Shown here in pieces: positions 36,296-47,100 of a stretch of 64,000 bases of DNA (positions within the stretch are counted from its first letter, which is position 1; every line of letters starts with the position of its first letter). The stretch spans positions 130,197 to 194,196 of the forward strand of contig JAVBLM010000001.1 of assembly GCA_031553535.1 (NCBI GenBank), read 5' to 3'. Source of the stretch: JAIROC01 sp031553535 (lineage in GTDB: Bacteria; Bacteroidota; Bacteroidia; Bacteroidales; WCHB1-69). The notes under the pieces are model-generated. The model had not been told where the DNA came from, did no database searches, and saw only the letters and a program-made list of their open reading frames with translations. The position numbers and the translations under genes are program-made.

Positions 36296-37636
36296 TTATT
36301 CTTGTTTACTTTCTCCTGTTAATTTTTCCAATGATGATTTGGCTACTAAATAATTGTATATAGCATAATTCAGATTCAGTTGGGATTGTATCATCGACAA
36401 TTGCGCCTGATTGACATCCAGAAATGTCCCCTCTCCGGTTTCGTAGCGTTTCATAGTAATGGTGTAGCCTTTTTCCGATTCTTCAACGCTTGCTTTTGCC
36501 GCCGAATATTGTTTTATGGATGTATTCATCTGGTCAACAGCTTGTTTCACTGCCATATTCAGGTTGCGTTCAACATCAATTCGCTGATTTTCAAGCTGCA
36601 TCATGTTTATTTTCGATTGTTTAACATCAAACATCCGTTTTCCACCGGAAAATATCGGAACATTCAAGGAAACGGCCACTGTTGAATATGGGTCCCACCT
36701 AAACTTCCTAAAGTTGTCGCTCATCGACATCCAACTGTATCCAAATTGTGCACTTATGGAAGGATAATACTGGGCAATCTGCATCTGGCGTACTTTCCTC
36801 AATTGAGCGTATTGTATATCCATTTGCCAAAGTGTACTGTTGTTTGCCAGAGAAGTAAACGGTACGGGATTCTCTGAAAACAGGCTATTTTCGTAATCAT
36901 CCAAAGAATTGGCACAGGTTACATTTTTCTCCAAATCCAAGCCCAGCAATACTTTCAATTGCCAATGCGCCAGAATCAACGAATTTTCGGCGTTATAGAC
37001 TTCCGGTTCGGCATTTTTCATACTTACATTCGCCCGGATAAGATCATATTCGGAAAGATAGCCTTTATCTACTTTCACCTTGATTTCATTATAGTTATAG
37101 ACCGTATTGTCATAAGCCTGTTTATACACTTCATAAGCATTTGCCGCCAAAAGAACCATATAGTATGCTCGCTTTACTTGATCAATCATATCAAGTCTTG
37201 ATGAACGCGCCTTTTCTACTGCCAGTTCAACATCGTAGGCAGAAAGCTTGAAACTCTGCCATAAAGGAACAGAGACGACAGGCATTCCGGCGGAAAAGCC
37301 TAACGACCAAGTATTGTTCATCCCCATTTTTATCCCGTCTTCCATTCCCGGAATACCATCCATGTAAATGGTTTGCTTTTCAATGGAGTACTGATAAGCT
37401 CCACTGAAATCTATTTGCGGAAAAAGAGAAGAAAAACCACCTTTACGGGCATATCGTTGTTTTGTAATTTCCTGATCGGCAATTTTAATCGTCAGATTCT
37501 CACTTAATGCTATTTCAAGTGCATCTTTTAAAGTGAGGCGTAAAGTATCGGTATTCGTTTGCGCTTTGAGCAAAGTACCGCATAACAACACGGTAATCAA
37601 AACTGCGAATTTCCTGTTTTTTATTATTGTATTCAT
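36296..37636 (-). CDS. TolC-family outer-membrane efflux channel
   Basis: 446 residues. Signal peptide (FAVLITVLLCGTLLKAQ), then two repeated OEP units of long helices, for example LTLKDALEIALSENLTIKI near residue 33 and NQAQLSMIQSQLNLNYAIYN near 410. It forms the trimeric exit duct for the pump. First structural gene after tetR on the minus strand, 30 bp downstream of it; the adaptor follows after 52 bp. Confidence 0.93.
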   Translation of the reverse strand: MNTIIKNRKFAVLITVLLCGTLLKAQTNTDTLRLTLKDALEIALSENLTIKIADQEITKQRYARKGGFSSLFPQIDFSGAYQYSIEKQTIYMDGIPGMEDGIKMGMNNTWSLGFSAGMPVVSVPLWQSFKLSAYDVELAVEKARSSRLDMIDQVKRAYYMVLLAANAYEVYKQAYDNTVYNYNEIKVKVDKGYLSEYDLIRANVSMKNAEPEVYNAENSLILAHWQLKVLLGLDLEKNVTCANSLDDYENSLFSENPVPFTSLANNSTLWQMDIQYAQLRKVRQMQIAQYYPSISAQFGYSWMSMSDNFRKFRWDPYSTVAVSLNVPIFSGGKRMFDVKQSKINMMQLENQRIDVERNLNMAVKQAVDQMNTSIKQYSAAKASVEESEKGYTITMKRYETGEGTFLDVNQAQLSMIQSQLNLNYAIYNYLVAKSSLEKLTGESKQE

Positions 37637-37666
37637 GATATTGATTTTTAATAGATTATTTATATT

Positions 37667-38215
37667 TTATGTTAATATTGTTAATTCATGTAATCCTTTT
37701 TCGGTACATATTCCCTGTATGAATGCCAAAATGGAAGTATGCTGATACTTAAAGTCCAACATGCTTATTTCCTCCACAAAAATGGAAGCAATCGGCTCAT
37801 AGCTCAATCCGGGAATAAAATATCCTTCTTCGGCTCCCTGTATGAAATAGAGTGTGCACTTTTCGCGAAATTTGGCTCTAACCATAGAGAAGAATTGGAC
37901 GGCTCTGGAAAATTTTCTTATATCCTTATAAAATGCCGGAGATAAAGTCGAAAATTCACGAAAGACATCAGAACTGACTTTGAGAATTATCTCAGGAATA
38001 GATTTAGCTTCTTTTATTATTTCTTCTTCTGAAAGGCATGCCTTTTTTGCTGCATGGCCCAGACATCGCAAAAGCAATTCCTCTTTATCTTTGAAATATA
38101 TATATATAATATCCTCCGAAATATTCAAATTTCCGGCAAGTTGTTCCATGCTTACTCTTTCGATACCATCTTTGGCATAAAGTATACTTGCCGCTTCTAT
38201 TATTTTATTTTTCAT
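37667..38215 (-). CDS. TetR-family transcriptional regulator
   Basis: 182 residues starting at ATG 38213-38215; a longer frame to 38341 adds 42 residues unlike the family, so the internal start is preferred. N-terminal HTH: KIIEAASILYAKDGIERVSM, then NISEDIIYIYFKDKEELLL. The C-terminal ligand domain is divergent. As the first gene of the efflux operon it very likely represses the operon until an inducer binds. A 7-3-7 palindrome in the spacer to araC is a candidate site. Confidence 0.9.
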   Translation of the reverse strand: MKNKIIEAASILYAKDGIERVSMEQLAGNLNISEDIIYIYFKDKEELLLRCLGHAAKKACLSEEEIIKEAKSIPEIILKVSSDVFREFSTLSPAFYKDIRKFSRAVQFFSMVRAKFREKCTLYFIQGAEEGYFIPGLSYEPIASIFVEEISMLDFKYQHTSILAFIQGICTEKGLHELTILT

Positions 38216-38339
38216 CGTTATTTTATTTTTGATTTTTATATTCCAAAAATCAGACAAAAGAATGGATTTTAATAGGCTGAAACCGTCTAGAATTCGTCCA
38301 AAACCGATAAGTTTATTTTTTGGAAAGTCTTTAATAATC

Positions 38340-38356
38340 AATATTTGATAAATATT
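38340..38356. promoter_or_regulatory. Candidate operator in the tetR-araC spacer
   Basis: AATATTT-GAT-AAATATT, a perfect 7-bp inverted repeat with a 3-bp centre. ATTCGTCC also appears twice nearby (about 38293 and 38353). Confidence 0.4.
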
Positions 38357-38462
38357 CGTCCGTTTTTGACATCGAAAGATTTCAAGCTTAGAAAAAATAA
38401 AATAACACGTAAAATATCTTAGGAACGATATTTGCTAATTATTACAAAAAATAAATCGTAAA

Positions 38463-39389
38463 ATGAACCAGCCTATAGGTGTAGAACTTGAGAATTTTGT
38501 TCGAGAAAAACATCCGAATAAGTATATTTTTAAGAATGAATTAATTATTTATGAAATTGATCAGGTTGATATGGAAATTGCAAAACAAATCCAAGAACAA
38601 CCTCCAACCCGGATAAATGCGTCTTCATTCTTTTTTACGACACAAGGAGGAATGAGTGTTGATGTTGATTATCAAAAATATAGATTATCGGAAAACACGA
38701 TATTACAAATATCCAATATCCATATTCTTGACAAACTGAATTTTTCTCCTGACTTCAAAGGATATGTTCTGTTTGTGTCTCAAGACTTATTCAGCGTTAT
38801 TAAAACAGAAGTTTTTTCTTTAAAATCATTAGGTTTTGAAACAAATCTTTTCCACCCTATTCTACAATTAAACAGAAAATCAACCCTCCTTCTGGAAGAC
38901 ATTATTCACCGCATCCAAGGGCATATAAAAGATACAAATCATATCTTCCAGAGAAACCTCATCAAAAATGAAGTCAGCAACTTTTTGCTGGAACTTGCAG
39001 ATATGAATATTAAAAATGATAAAACTCCTGATCTTGTTTCGGAAACAAATCATAAAGAAGAGGTTTTACAGAAGTTTATCAAATTGATCATTTCGCATTG
39101 CAAAGAACAACATCTGGTCTCTTTTTATGCTTCCGAACTCTGCATGACACCGGAAAATTTATCCAGAATTATAAAAGCTATCAGTGGGGAAACTGTCAAT
39201 GTATGGATAGCAAATGCTTTGCTTGCTGAGTCGAAAATATTGTTGAGGAAACCTAAAATGAGCATTCAACAAGTGGCACAGGAATTGAATTTCGGAAATC
39301 AATCTTCTTTTGGGAAATTCTTTAAAAAACACACTGGGAAAACCCCACTGGAATATAGAAGTGATGTCCTTTCAGATAAGGGAAATTAG
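38463..39389 (+). CDS. AraC-family transcriptional regulator
   Basis: 308 residues. N-terminal cupin-like sensing region (SVDVDYQKYRLSENTILQIS), a helical linker, and a C-terminal double HTH: SFYASELCMTPENLSRIIK near 220 and SIQQVAQELNFGNQSSFGKF near 265, ending HTGKTPLEYR. Divergent from the tetR/efflux operon and upstream of the T9SS remnant; its target could be either side. Ligand unknown. Confidence 0.9.
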   Translation: MNQPIGVELENFVREKHPNKYIFKNELIIYEIDQVDMEIAKQIQEQPPTRINASSFFFTTQGGMSVDVDYQKYRLSENTILQISNIHILDKLNFSPDFKGYVLFVSQDLFSVIKTEVFSLKSLGFETNLFHPILQLNRKSTLLLEDIIHRIQGHIKDTNHIFQRNLIKNEVSNFLLELADMNIKNDKTPDLVSETNHKEEVLQKFIKLIISHCKEQHLVSFYASELCMTPENLSRIIKAISGETVNVWIANALLAESKILLRKPKMSIQQVAQELNFGNQSSFGKFFKKHTGKTPLEYRSDVLSDKGN

Positions 39390-39533
39390 TAAATAAGACT
39401 TTTTGTAAGTCCGGACGAAAGTAGTAGCTTCTTTGCTTTATCAATAATTGGTGTATGACTATATCGTACTTTTGCGTACGAAAGTATCGTTCCACTGCGT
39501 ACGTATGTATTGTCCACCTGCATATGCTTGTAT

Positions 39534-39704
39534 CATACTATTTCTTCAATAAACGGACAAATATTATACAATAAATCCATGGAAAGCGAGTTAGGTATAC
39601 ACTCAATAGACATGAATGTGTCTCATTTAGCTGCCGGGATTTATTTCTACTCCATGGAATTCAACGGACAGAAGATCACCAAGCGAATGAGCATTAAACG
39701 ATAA
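39534..39704 (+). pseudogene. Orphan T9SS type A sorting-domain tail
   Basis: About 57 codons, from ISSINGQILYNKSM through HLAAGIYFYSMEFNG to KRMSIKR, matching the last two thirds of the C-terminal sorting domain of the two giant proteins. No signal peptide or body precedes it and upstream frames are unrelated; the frame can start only at a TTG. It is followed by the same terminator block as the giants. Probably the 3' remnant of a third giant gene whose body was deleted. Confidence 0.8.
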
Positions 39705-39728
39705 AATCTTTTTCATAATTCAAATTGT

Positions 39729-39757
39729 GGCTGCCTCCCCGGCAGCCTTTTTTATTT
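39729..39757 (+). terminator. Terminator of the T9SS tail remnant
   Basis: GGCTGCC/GGCAGCC stem, 5-nt loop, six T. Near-identical to those after ftsZ and the first giant gene. Confidence 0.9.
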
Positions 39758-39852
39758 TCTGTGAATTAGCAGGTAATACCTAAGAGATAAAGTAAATAAA
39801 ATCAACACCTCCACAGAACAGGATATATACTTCATCTTGAAGGATGTATCTT

Positions 39853-39944
39853 CTTAGGCTCGGAAGCTATTTCCGCTTAGGCAAAGAAGATGCTTCCGCT
39901 TAGGCTCGAAAGGTATGTTCGCTTAGGCTATGATGATACTTTAG
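39853..39944 (+). repeat. Tandem array of four 23-bp hairpin units
   Basis: CTTAGGC starts at 39853, 39876, 39899 and 39922, an exact 23-bp period. Inside units the stem changes but stays paired (GGAA..TTCC, GAAG..CTTC, CGAA..TTCG). It follows the terminator at 39729. The rest of 39945-40324 contains no gene. Confidence 0.85.
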
Positions 39945-40241
39945 ATTAAAATCCTCCATTCGGGCAAAGCCTCTCCCTTCGTAATGATGCTTTTTACTGT
40001 TTTCTGCATGTTGCTTATTGCACACTCTCTTCCTTTCCGGATTGGTGCATTACATGTAAGAATATCAATTTTCATCTTTCAAATTGAATTAGCATGAACA
40101 ATCAAGACTAATTTCACGCATAAATCGAACGTTATTGTCGACTTTTTTATATTTATTTGATTTTTTCTCATTCACTAACAAATACATACATTTTATTGTG
40201 CGATTATTTTACACAAATGCTCATACCATTCATATTTTATG

Positions 40242-40249
40242 TATTTTTG
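40242..40249 (+). promoter_or_regulatory. Candidate -7 element upstream of the tripled leader
   Basis: TATTTTTG matches TAnnTTTG and lies 75 bp before the first leader unit; -33 partner not clear. If active, transcripts would cross all three leader copies before the giant gene. Confidence 0.35.
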
Positions 40250-40324
40250 CTTCGTAGAAACAAAATTATGAGACAAAGATGAAGAAAACATAATTAATAA
40301 AGTTATTTACAAAAATAAAAAAAG

Positions 40325-40408
40325 ATGGAAAAGGTTTTTATTTTTAAAAAAGGTTTTATTATTGTTGACTATACTCCATTCGTCAAGCGAAAGGTTTTTC
40401 TTTACTAG
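40325..40408 (+). CDS. Mini-ORF of leader unit 1 (27 codons)
   Basis: Starts MEKVFIFKKGFIIVDY and ends FVKRKVFLY before TAG. The first residues resemble the giant protein start (KVFIF), then a second, similar start follows. Translation is unproven. Confidence 0.3.
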   Translation: MEKVFIFKKGFIIVDYTPFVKRKVFLY

Positions 40409-40620
40409 AATTTAGTCCTTGCTATTCAAGGGCTAAAAAAGTTACTCTTATTCCTATTCCTTAATAATCTTAAAGAATTATTTTCTTTAAACTATTTACA
40501 GGTTTAGCTATAGTGTTACAAGTATTGCTTATTTGTATACTTAAATTCTATCAGAATAAGGAGGAAGCTGAAAATCCTAATTTACAACAGAGTAAGCATA
40601 ATAAATAAAAATAAAACAAG

Positions 40621-40686
40621 ATGAAGAAGGTTTTTATTATTATCGACGATACCTATTTCGTCAGGCGAAAGATTTTTCTTTACTAG
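40621..40686 (+). CDS. Mini-ORF of leader unit 2 (21 codons)
   Basis: Starts MKKVFIIIDD and ends FVRRKIFLY before TAG. It differs from unit 3 by conservative changes (R/K, I/V) but most changes are non-synonymous, so selection on the peptide is not demonstrated. Confidence 0.3.
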   Translation: MKKVFIIIDDTYFVRRKIFLY

Positions 40687-40900
40687 AATTTAGTCCTTGC
40701 TATTCAAGGGCTAAAAAAGTTACTCTTATTCCTATTCCTTAATAATCTTAAAGAATTATTTTCTTTAAACTATTTATAGGTTTAGCTATAGTGTTACAAG
40801 TATTGCTTATTTGTATACTTAAATTCTATCAGAATAAGGAAGAAGCTGAAAATCCTAATTTACAACAGAGTAAGCATAATAAATAAAAATAAAATAAGCC

Positions 40901-40969
40901 ATGATGAAGAAGGTTTTTATTATTATCGACGATTCCCATTTCGTCAAGCGAAAGGTTTTTCTCTACTAG
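40901..40969 (+). CDS. Mini-ORF of leader unit 3 (22 codons)
   Basis: Starts MMKKVFIIIDD and ends FVKRKVFLY before TAG. Its first seven residues (MMKKVFI) and upstream bases equal those of the giant protein, so the same ribosomal context starts both. Confidence 0.35.
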   Translation: MMKKVFIIIDDSHFVKRKVFLY

Positions 40970-41183
40970 GTTTTAGCCCTTTATATCTAAAGGCTAAAGA
41001 AGTTACTCTTATTCCTATTCCTTAATAGTCTTAAAGAATTACTTTCTTTAAACTATTTACAGGTTTAGTTATATCACTACAGGTATTATCTATTTGTATA
41101 CCTAAATTGTATCAGAATAAGGAGGAAGCTGAAAATCCTAATTTATAACAGAGTAAGCATAATAAATAAAAATAAAATAAGCC

Positions 41184-44100
41184 ATGATGAAGAAGGTTTT
41201 TATTTTTGTGTTAGGAATATTATTTCTTAACTTAACAGGACATTCCCAATCGGGAGTTCGAAAATGGATAGAGGATTTCGACGGAAGTACAGTTTCGTAT
41301 GCCCAGAATCCTCAAGGCTCATGGGTGTTTAACACCGATTATTATCTTCCCAGCTTGAGCGGGTCGAGTGTATCAAAGTCTTATTTGGGATTTGTTCCCA
41401 GCAGAGAGGGAGATACAATTATTTTACAAACCGCCAGTGCATATGATTTGAGTAATTACGACTATGTTCAGTTACGCTTCAGTCACATTTGCAAGGTTTC
41501 CCCCATGGATATTGCAAAGATACAATACCGTATAGCCGGACAACGGTTTTGGGAAGACATCGATCCTGCTGACTATAAAGGAGGCGCTTCTAATTACACA
41601 AAAGCAAGAGGGTTTAATGCTGCAAGTTATCCCGAATGGCAAGCCAGAGACAGTACGGTTATTCCAATGCAATCGTGGTGGAAAGAAGAATTTTTCGACC
41701 TGACTGTCAACATAAAGAAAATGAGTGGAGTGGAAATCCGTTTTTTGATTATACACGGGGATGTCCCACACACGCAGGCTTCTTTTGGCTGGCTACTGGA
41801 AAACATCCAGTTAACGGCATCTACCCATGAATTAAGCCCTCCTATCGTAAAGTTCATCCCGCCATCGGTAAAAAATACCGTATATACTACCGGCCCTCAT
41901 GAAATAAATGCGAAGGTAAAAACCACTACCAACGCTCCTATCAAACATCCCTGGCTGAAATATACGGCAACCGAACCCGGTAAACCCGCCGTAACAGATT
42001 CCATATCAATGACAAAGATAGCAGGAGATAGCTTGTGGAAAGCTACCATACCGCAATATATAGCAGGTACGAAAGTTGAATATTCTATTACAGGAAGAGA
42101 CACTATAGGAAATGAGGCAATCGATATGTCTGGATATGTGATAGTAAGGCCATCGGGAGGAGATAAAACAGGTTATGTCATAGTAGGTACCGGAACAACA
42201 ACCACCTCAACTTATTATTTTCCGGTAGGCCAATATTATGGTACCAGTTGGTCACGACAGATATATTTAGCCTCCGAACTAAATTCTACCTCTGCAGGAG
42301 GAATAATTACAGAGTTCGCATGGGATTACGCCTCAAGCGGCACATTTAGTAAAACGAATCAATACTGCTATTTTCAAGTGGTAGATGATGTTGCAACTGT
42401 TTCAGGATATACAGATCCTGTTGCCAATGGAGCTACTTTAGTATGGTCGGGCACTTTTTCTGCCTCCGGCGGGCGTACATGGATAAATCTACAATTAGAC
42501 CAGCCATTTTATTTACCCCCCGGAAAAAATTTGATGGTGTATTGGATAAATAATAATGGCACATCATATACTTCAACAACCTTATTTAATGGAACCTCCA
42601 CCTCGCCAACAAACAGAACAATCTATGCAGGTGCTTTTAGTACAGTTTTTCCATCTACAAGTACCGGAACTCTCACGACAAACAGGCCCAATGCACGTTT
42701 TTATATTATAGGGACTCCCCCTCTTAATTACTCCGCAGGAACTTTTTCTATAGATATGTCCGATACAATAATAGTATCTCCCGGACTAAGTGTTCCTATT
42801 GTGGCAACAATAAAAAACAAAGGGAAATCGAATCTGGATTCGGTGACGGTATCGTATTCTATCAATAATGCTGCTCACGTATCGAAAAAACTATATTTTA
42901 ATCCGGGCTTGCCGTGGGATCACAATTACCAGGATACCCTGGGATATTATGTTCCCGGAGCAGCGATAAACAATGCTATTACCGTATGGATTTCATCTCC
43001 CAATGGCGTACATGATTCCACTACCTGGGATGATACCTTAACAAAAAATGTATATGGAAGCAGTGATCTACTGGTAGCATTTGTTAGCCCGCCGGCTAAT
43101 ACCGTATATACCACCGGTCCATATGGGATAAAAGCTTCTATAAAGAGTATTACCGGAGCTGCACTCCCTGTCACTATTTCCTTACATGTAGATTATACCT
43201 ATCAGGGAGTAACCACCAGTGATGTATTGCCCATGCTGTTGGATGCATCGGATAATTTATGGAAAGCCACCATACCCCAAAAACGCTTTAACAATCATGT
43301 TGAATATTCAATTAGCCTGATAGATATAGTGGGTAATACTGTCGTCTTATCAAATAGCTATGATATCAAACGTTTGTGCGAAGGAACATCTAAGGGCTGC
43401 GATACCAATTCGGTGGGATTGGTTTCTATCGATTCACCGGAAAAAACAGGAGTACTCGCAGGCTATGATAAACCGGTACGGGTAACGTTGAAAAACAAGG
43501 GAGTGGCAGACTTGGATTCCTGTTATCTCAATTGGAGCCTCAACGGAGTACAACAACCGGGCACAGCTGTCTATAGAGGGCCATTGCCGGATGATTTTAC
43601 CGATACGATTACCGTAGGGTCGTACATGCCTGTAGCGAATCAAAGGGATACGATAAAGGTATGGGTAAGCATGCCCAACGGGAAGGTAGATCCTGTTAAA
43701 ACGGATGATACATTGACGGTATCTCCATTGGGATGCGGAACTATTTTATCGGGTTATCACCAGATAGGGGAAGGCAGAACGTATACAAAATTGACCGATG
43801 TGTTAAATATAATACGTAATTGCGGAGTAAGCGGAAATCTTATTTTGCAGTTGAAAGGAGAACATCCGGGTGCGGATTTGAATGGCATATCGAATTATCT
43901 GCAAGGATATACTCTAACAATTACCTCGTATGATAATGATCCGGATAGTGCTAGAATAAAGGTTACCAGCGGAGCCGGCATTACACTCAATAACAGCAAC
44001 AATATTGTAATAAAAAGCATTACTGTCGATGCAACCAAAGCATCGTATGCGATTCAGTTTACGGGAACATGCACCAATGTGGTCATACGCGATTGCAAGT

Positions 44101-47100
44101 TATTAACCGATACTGCTTCTACAGCAACTACAGTAGCTCCTATCTATAAAGCATCTGCTACAGGAGTAGTAGACAGTATATTTATTATCCATAATCTTTT
44201 AGATGGGGGATACGATGGGTTTAGTTTCTATGGAGCTCCGTCAACTTCCGTTTATGGGACCAATGTAATATTTGACAGTAATATAGTTCGCAATCAATCT
44301 CATTACGCTTGCGCTCCGCAACATGTTGATTTTATAAGTTACTCTCATAACACCATATTGAGCAGAACTGCAAATATAGCCACAGCATGGCATGGCTTAC
44401 GGGCAGTTTATTGCAATGGTCCTATTATTGGCAACCGCATACACCAACGCAATACAGGTATTACAAGTCCCGATGGAATACTAATACAATACTATAATCA
44501 ATATCCGGCTTCCAAGCTTCATCAAAGGACATTGGTTGCGAATAATGAAGTCATTACATCTCCAACCGGTGGTATTTCCGCACTACATTTCACTTCGGCA
44601 AAAGCCGAATGTATAAATAATTCTCTACATGTATCCGGAAGCGGCAATGCATATGGAATTTATATTGTCAATTCAACAATGAATGATCTGGCCATTAAAA
44701 ACAATAACATTGTCATGACAAGTGCTACCGCTCGTCCAATAGAGTTTAGCGGTACAGGCAATCTGCAATTATATGATATTGACTATAACAATTTATATGC
44801 CCCTACAAATATAGGGTTTTATGGGGTACTTATTACCTCAATGCAGACCTGGCAGCAAACAATACCCACCGATCGTCATTCAAAAAACATTATGCCTGTT
44901 TTTGTAGATCCGTCAATGAAAACAAGTCTGGAAATAGTTAAAGATTTACGCTTTTTATGCAATGTAATACCACCTGTTATAACGGATATACGTGGTAATA
45001 TAAGGGCTGTTACTACAACTATGGGATGTTATGATGTGGGTTCTTACCAAGCAAATGCCACACTTTGGGAAATTACAGGGCTAACCGACGGACATACCCC
45101 GGGACAAACAGAAGATGTTAATGTGGTTGTATTTAATACCGGAGAAGACGACATAACATCTATCAACCTGGAATGGTCGGTGAATGGAACATCAAAAGGA
45201 AGTGCAAATCATCCGGTATCATTATCCAGAGGCGACTCTACAACAATTATGGTAGGACAACTCACCTACCCGTCGGCAAATGTAACGGTAAAAGTGTGGA
45301 TCAACAATTTGAATAATGATCCCCAATTGGACGAATATGCCGGGGATGATACAGTGAGCCGGTTTGTTAATGTTTGTAACGGAGGAGGCTATAGCGGAGT
45401 GGTAAAAGTAGGCAAGAGTGTGGGAGCTTTCCCCTCTTTTGAAGCGGCTTATCAAGCATTGACCTTATGTGGTGTATTAAGCAATATAACGATTGAAATT
45501 GAGCCGGGTACATATCCGGATAACCTGAGCATATCGAATAATGCAACCGCATTTGGGACTCATAAGCTGACAGTTACTTCTTCCACTTCCAATGCAAGTG
45601 ATGTAATCGTTAATTCTACCATACGCATTGAGAATGCAACCAATGTTACCTTTAAAAACATAACGGTAGACGTAGATTCTGTAAGTAATGCCTGTGGGAT
45701 TGTATTTGCAGGAACCTGTTCTAATATTGAAATAAACGCATGTACTATTCTGGCTGATCCGACAACAACTTCTTCTACTGTCCATGGAATATGGTATAAT
45801 AATACAAATGGTTCTGGAAATCAAATTTCAAATATATCCATTATTAATAATACGATAGATGGAGGATATTGTAATGTTTATTTTAATTATTTAGGTGGGG
45901 CTGTTGGGCAAGGTTTGAATAATATAATAGATAATAATATTTTCTTGCGAGCCTGTAGCAGCGTATATATTATTCAATACGGACATGTGAGAAGTGTATC
46001 CAATAATACCATTATTACTCGAAATACAAGCACTCAACAATATGGCATACATTTCAGGACGAATACCTGTGTGGATACGATTGCAAATAATAAAATCTTA
46101 ATGCAGGGAACAGGCACATGTTACGCATTAGATTTGTATGAACAAATAAATAGTACAACCAATGGGGCTACCCATCCGGTATTGCTTGTCAATAATGAAA
46201 TACGTCATCTTGCATTGTCAGGAGGAACTTATGGAATACTTATGTACCAAACACGGGCAGATATCTTGCATAATTCTGTTTATTTCAAAGGGACATCAAG
46301 TGCTTATGCTATGTATATAAATAATACAAGAACAACCGATTACCTCAACATTAAGAATAACATCTTTTCAGTGGAAACTTCTGGAGCGGGATATCCACTT
46401 TATGTAAACACAGCTACACATGTTACACAAGCCTTTAATACATTTATGGATTATAATGATTATCACAATACAGGTGCTAATTTTGCTTATTTAGGAGGAA
46501 CTACTATCACAACATTACCTGCTTTGCAGACGGCAACAGGCCAGGATGCCAACTCGGTAAGTGTAAAACCATTGTATATAGATACCGCTGTAAGCCTGGA
46601 ATGTTCCTCGTATGATGATAAGATGGAGTGTCCTTTGCCTAACGGTGTTACGACCGACATAGAGGGAACTACCCGCCTGTTAATCACCACAATGGGGGCA
46701 TACACCGATCAACCGGTAGGATTGGATTTAAGGGCTCAGGCAATTACACCCTGGAATACAAAAGTAGTAAAGGATCAGGTAGTTCAGGTAAATTTAAATG
46801 TAGCCAGCGGCGGGACAACACCTGTCTCTTCTGCCACCTTCGGCTGGAGTTTGAATGGACAAACCCAACAAACCGGTATTCCATGGAATCCTGCCCAGCC
46901 ATTGGGATTAGCACAACAAGCCAATGTTACCATAGGCAGTTTCACCGTTACCAATACTACCAATACATACAATATAGTAGTGTGGATAGAGCGTGCCAAC
47001 GGGCAACAGGATATGAAACAGAAGAATGATACGGTAAGAACATCCGCTACACTTGTTCCTTTGGCAGAGTGGGTAAAACCATTTAATGGGGATACAATAT

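Larger units (their letters stand above)
40325..41183 (+). repeat. Three tandem copies (~280-296 bp) of the giant-gene leader
   Basis: Units 40325-40620, 40621-40900 and 40901-41183 repeat the same sequence with scattered changes, and each junction reproduces the start region of the giant gene (ATGAAGAAGGTTTTTATT). Each unit has a mini-ORF at its start, then hairpins that persist despite changes: TTTCG/CGAAA within the mini-ORF, TTAGYCC..GGGCTAA-like after it, and TTAAAGAA/TTCTTTAA further on. Unit 1 is altered near its 5' end as if recombined. Confidence 0.85.

Noticed and set aside
40621..40969. Mini-ORFs as response-regulator fragments (the IIIDDSHFV phrase resembles a receiver-domain start)
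   Set aside because: Only about 20 residues, no downstream receiver text in any frame; the likeness is probably chance.
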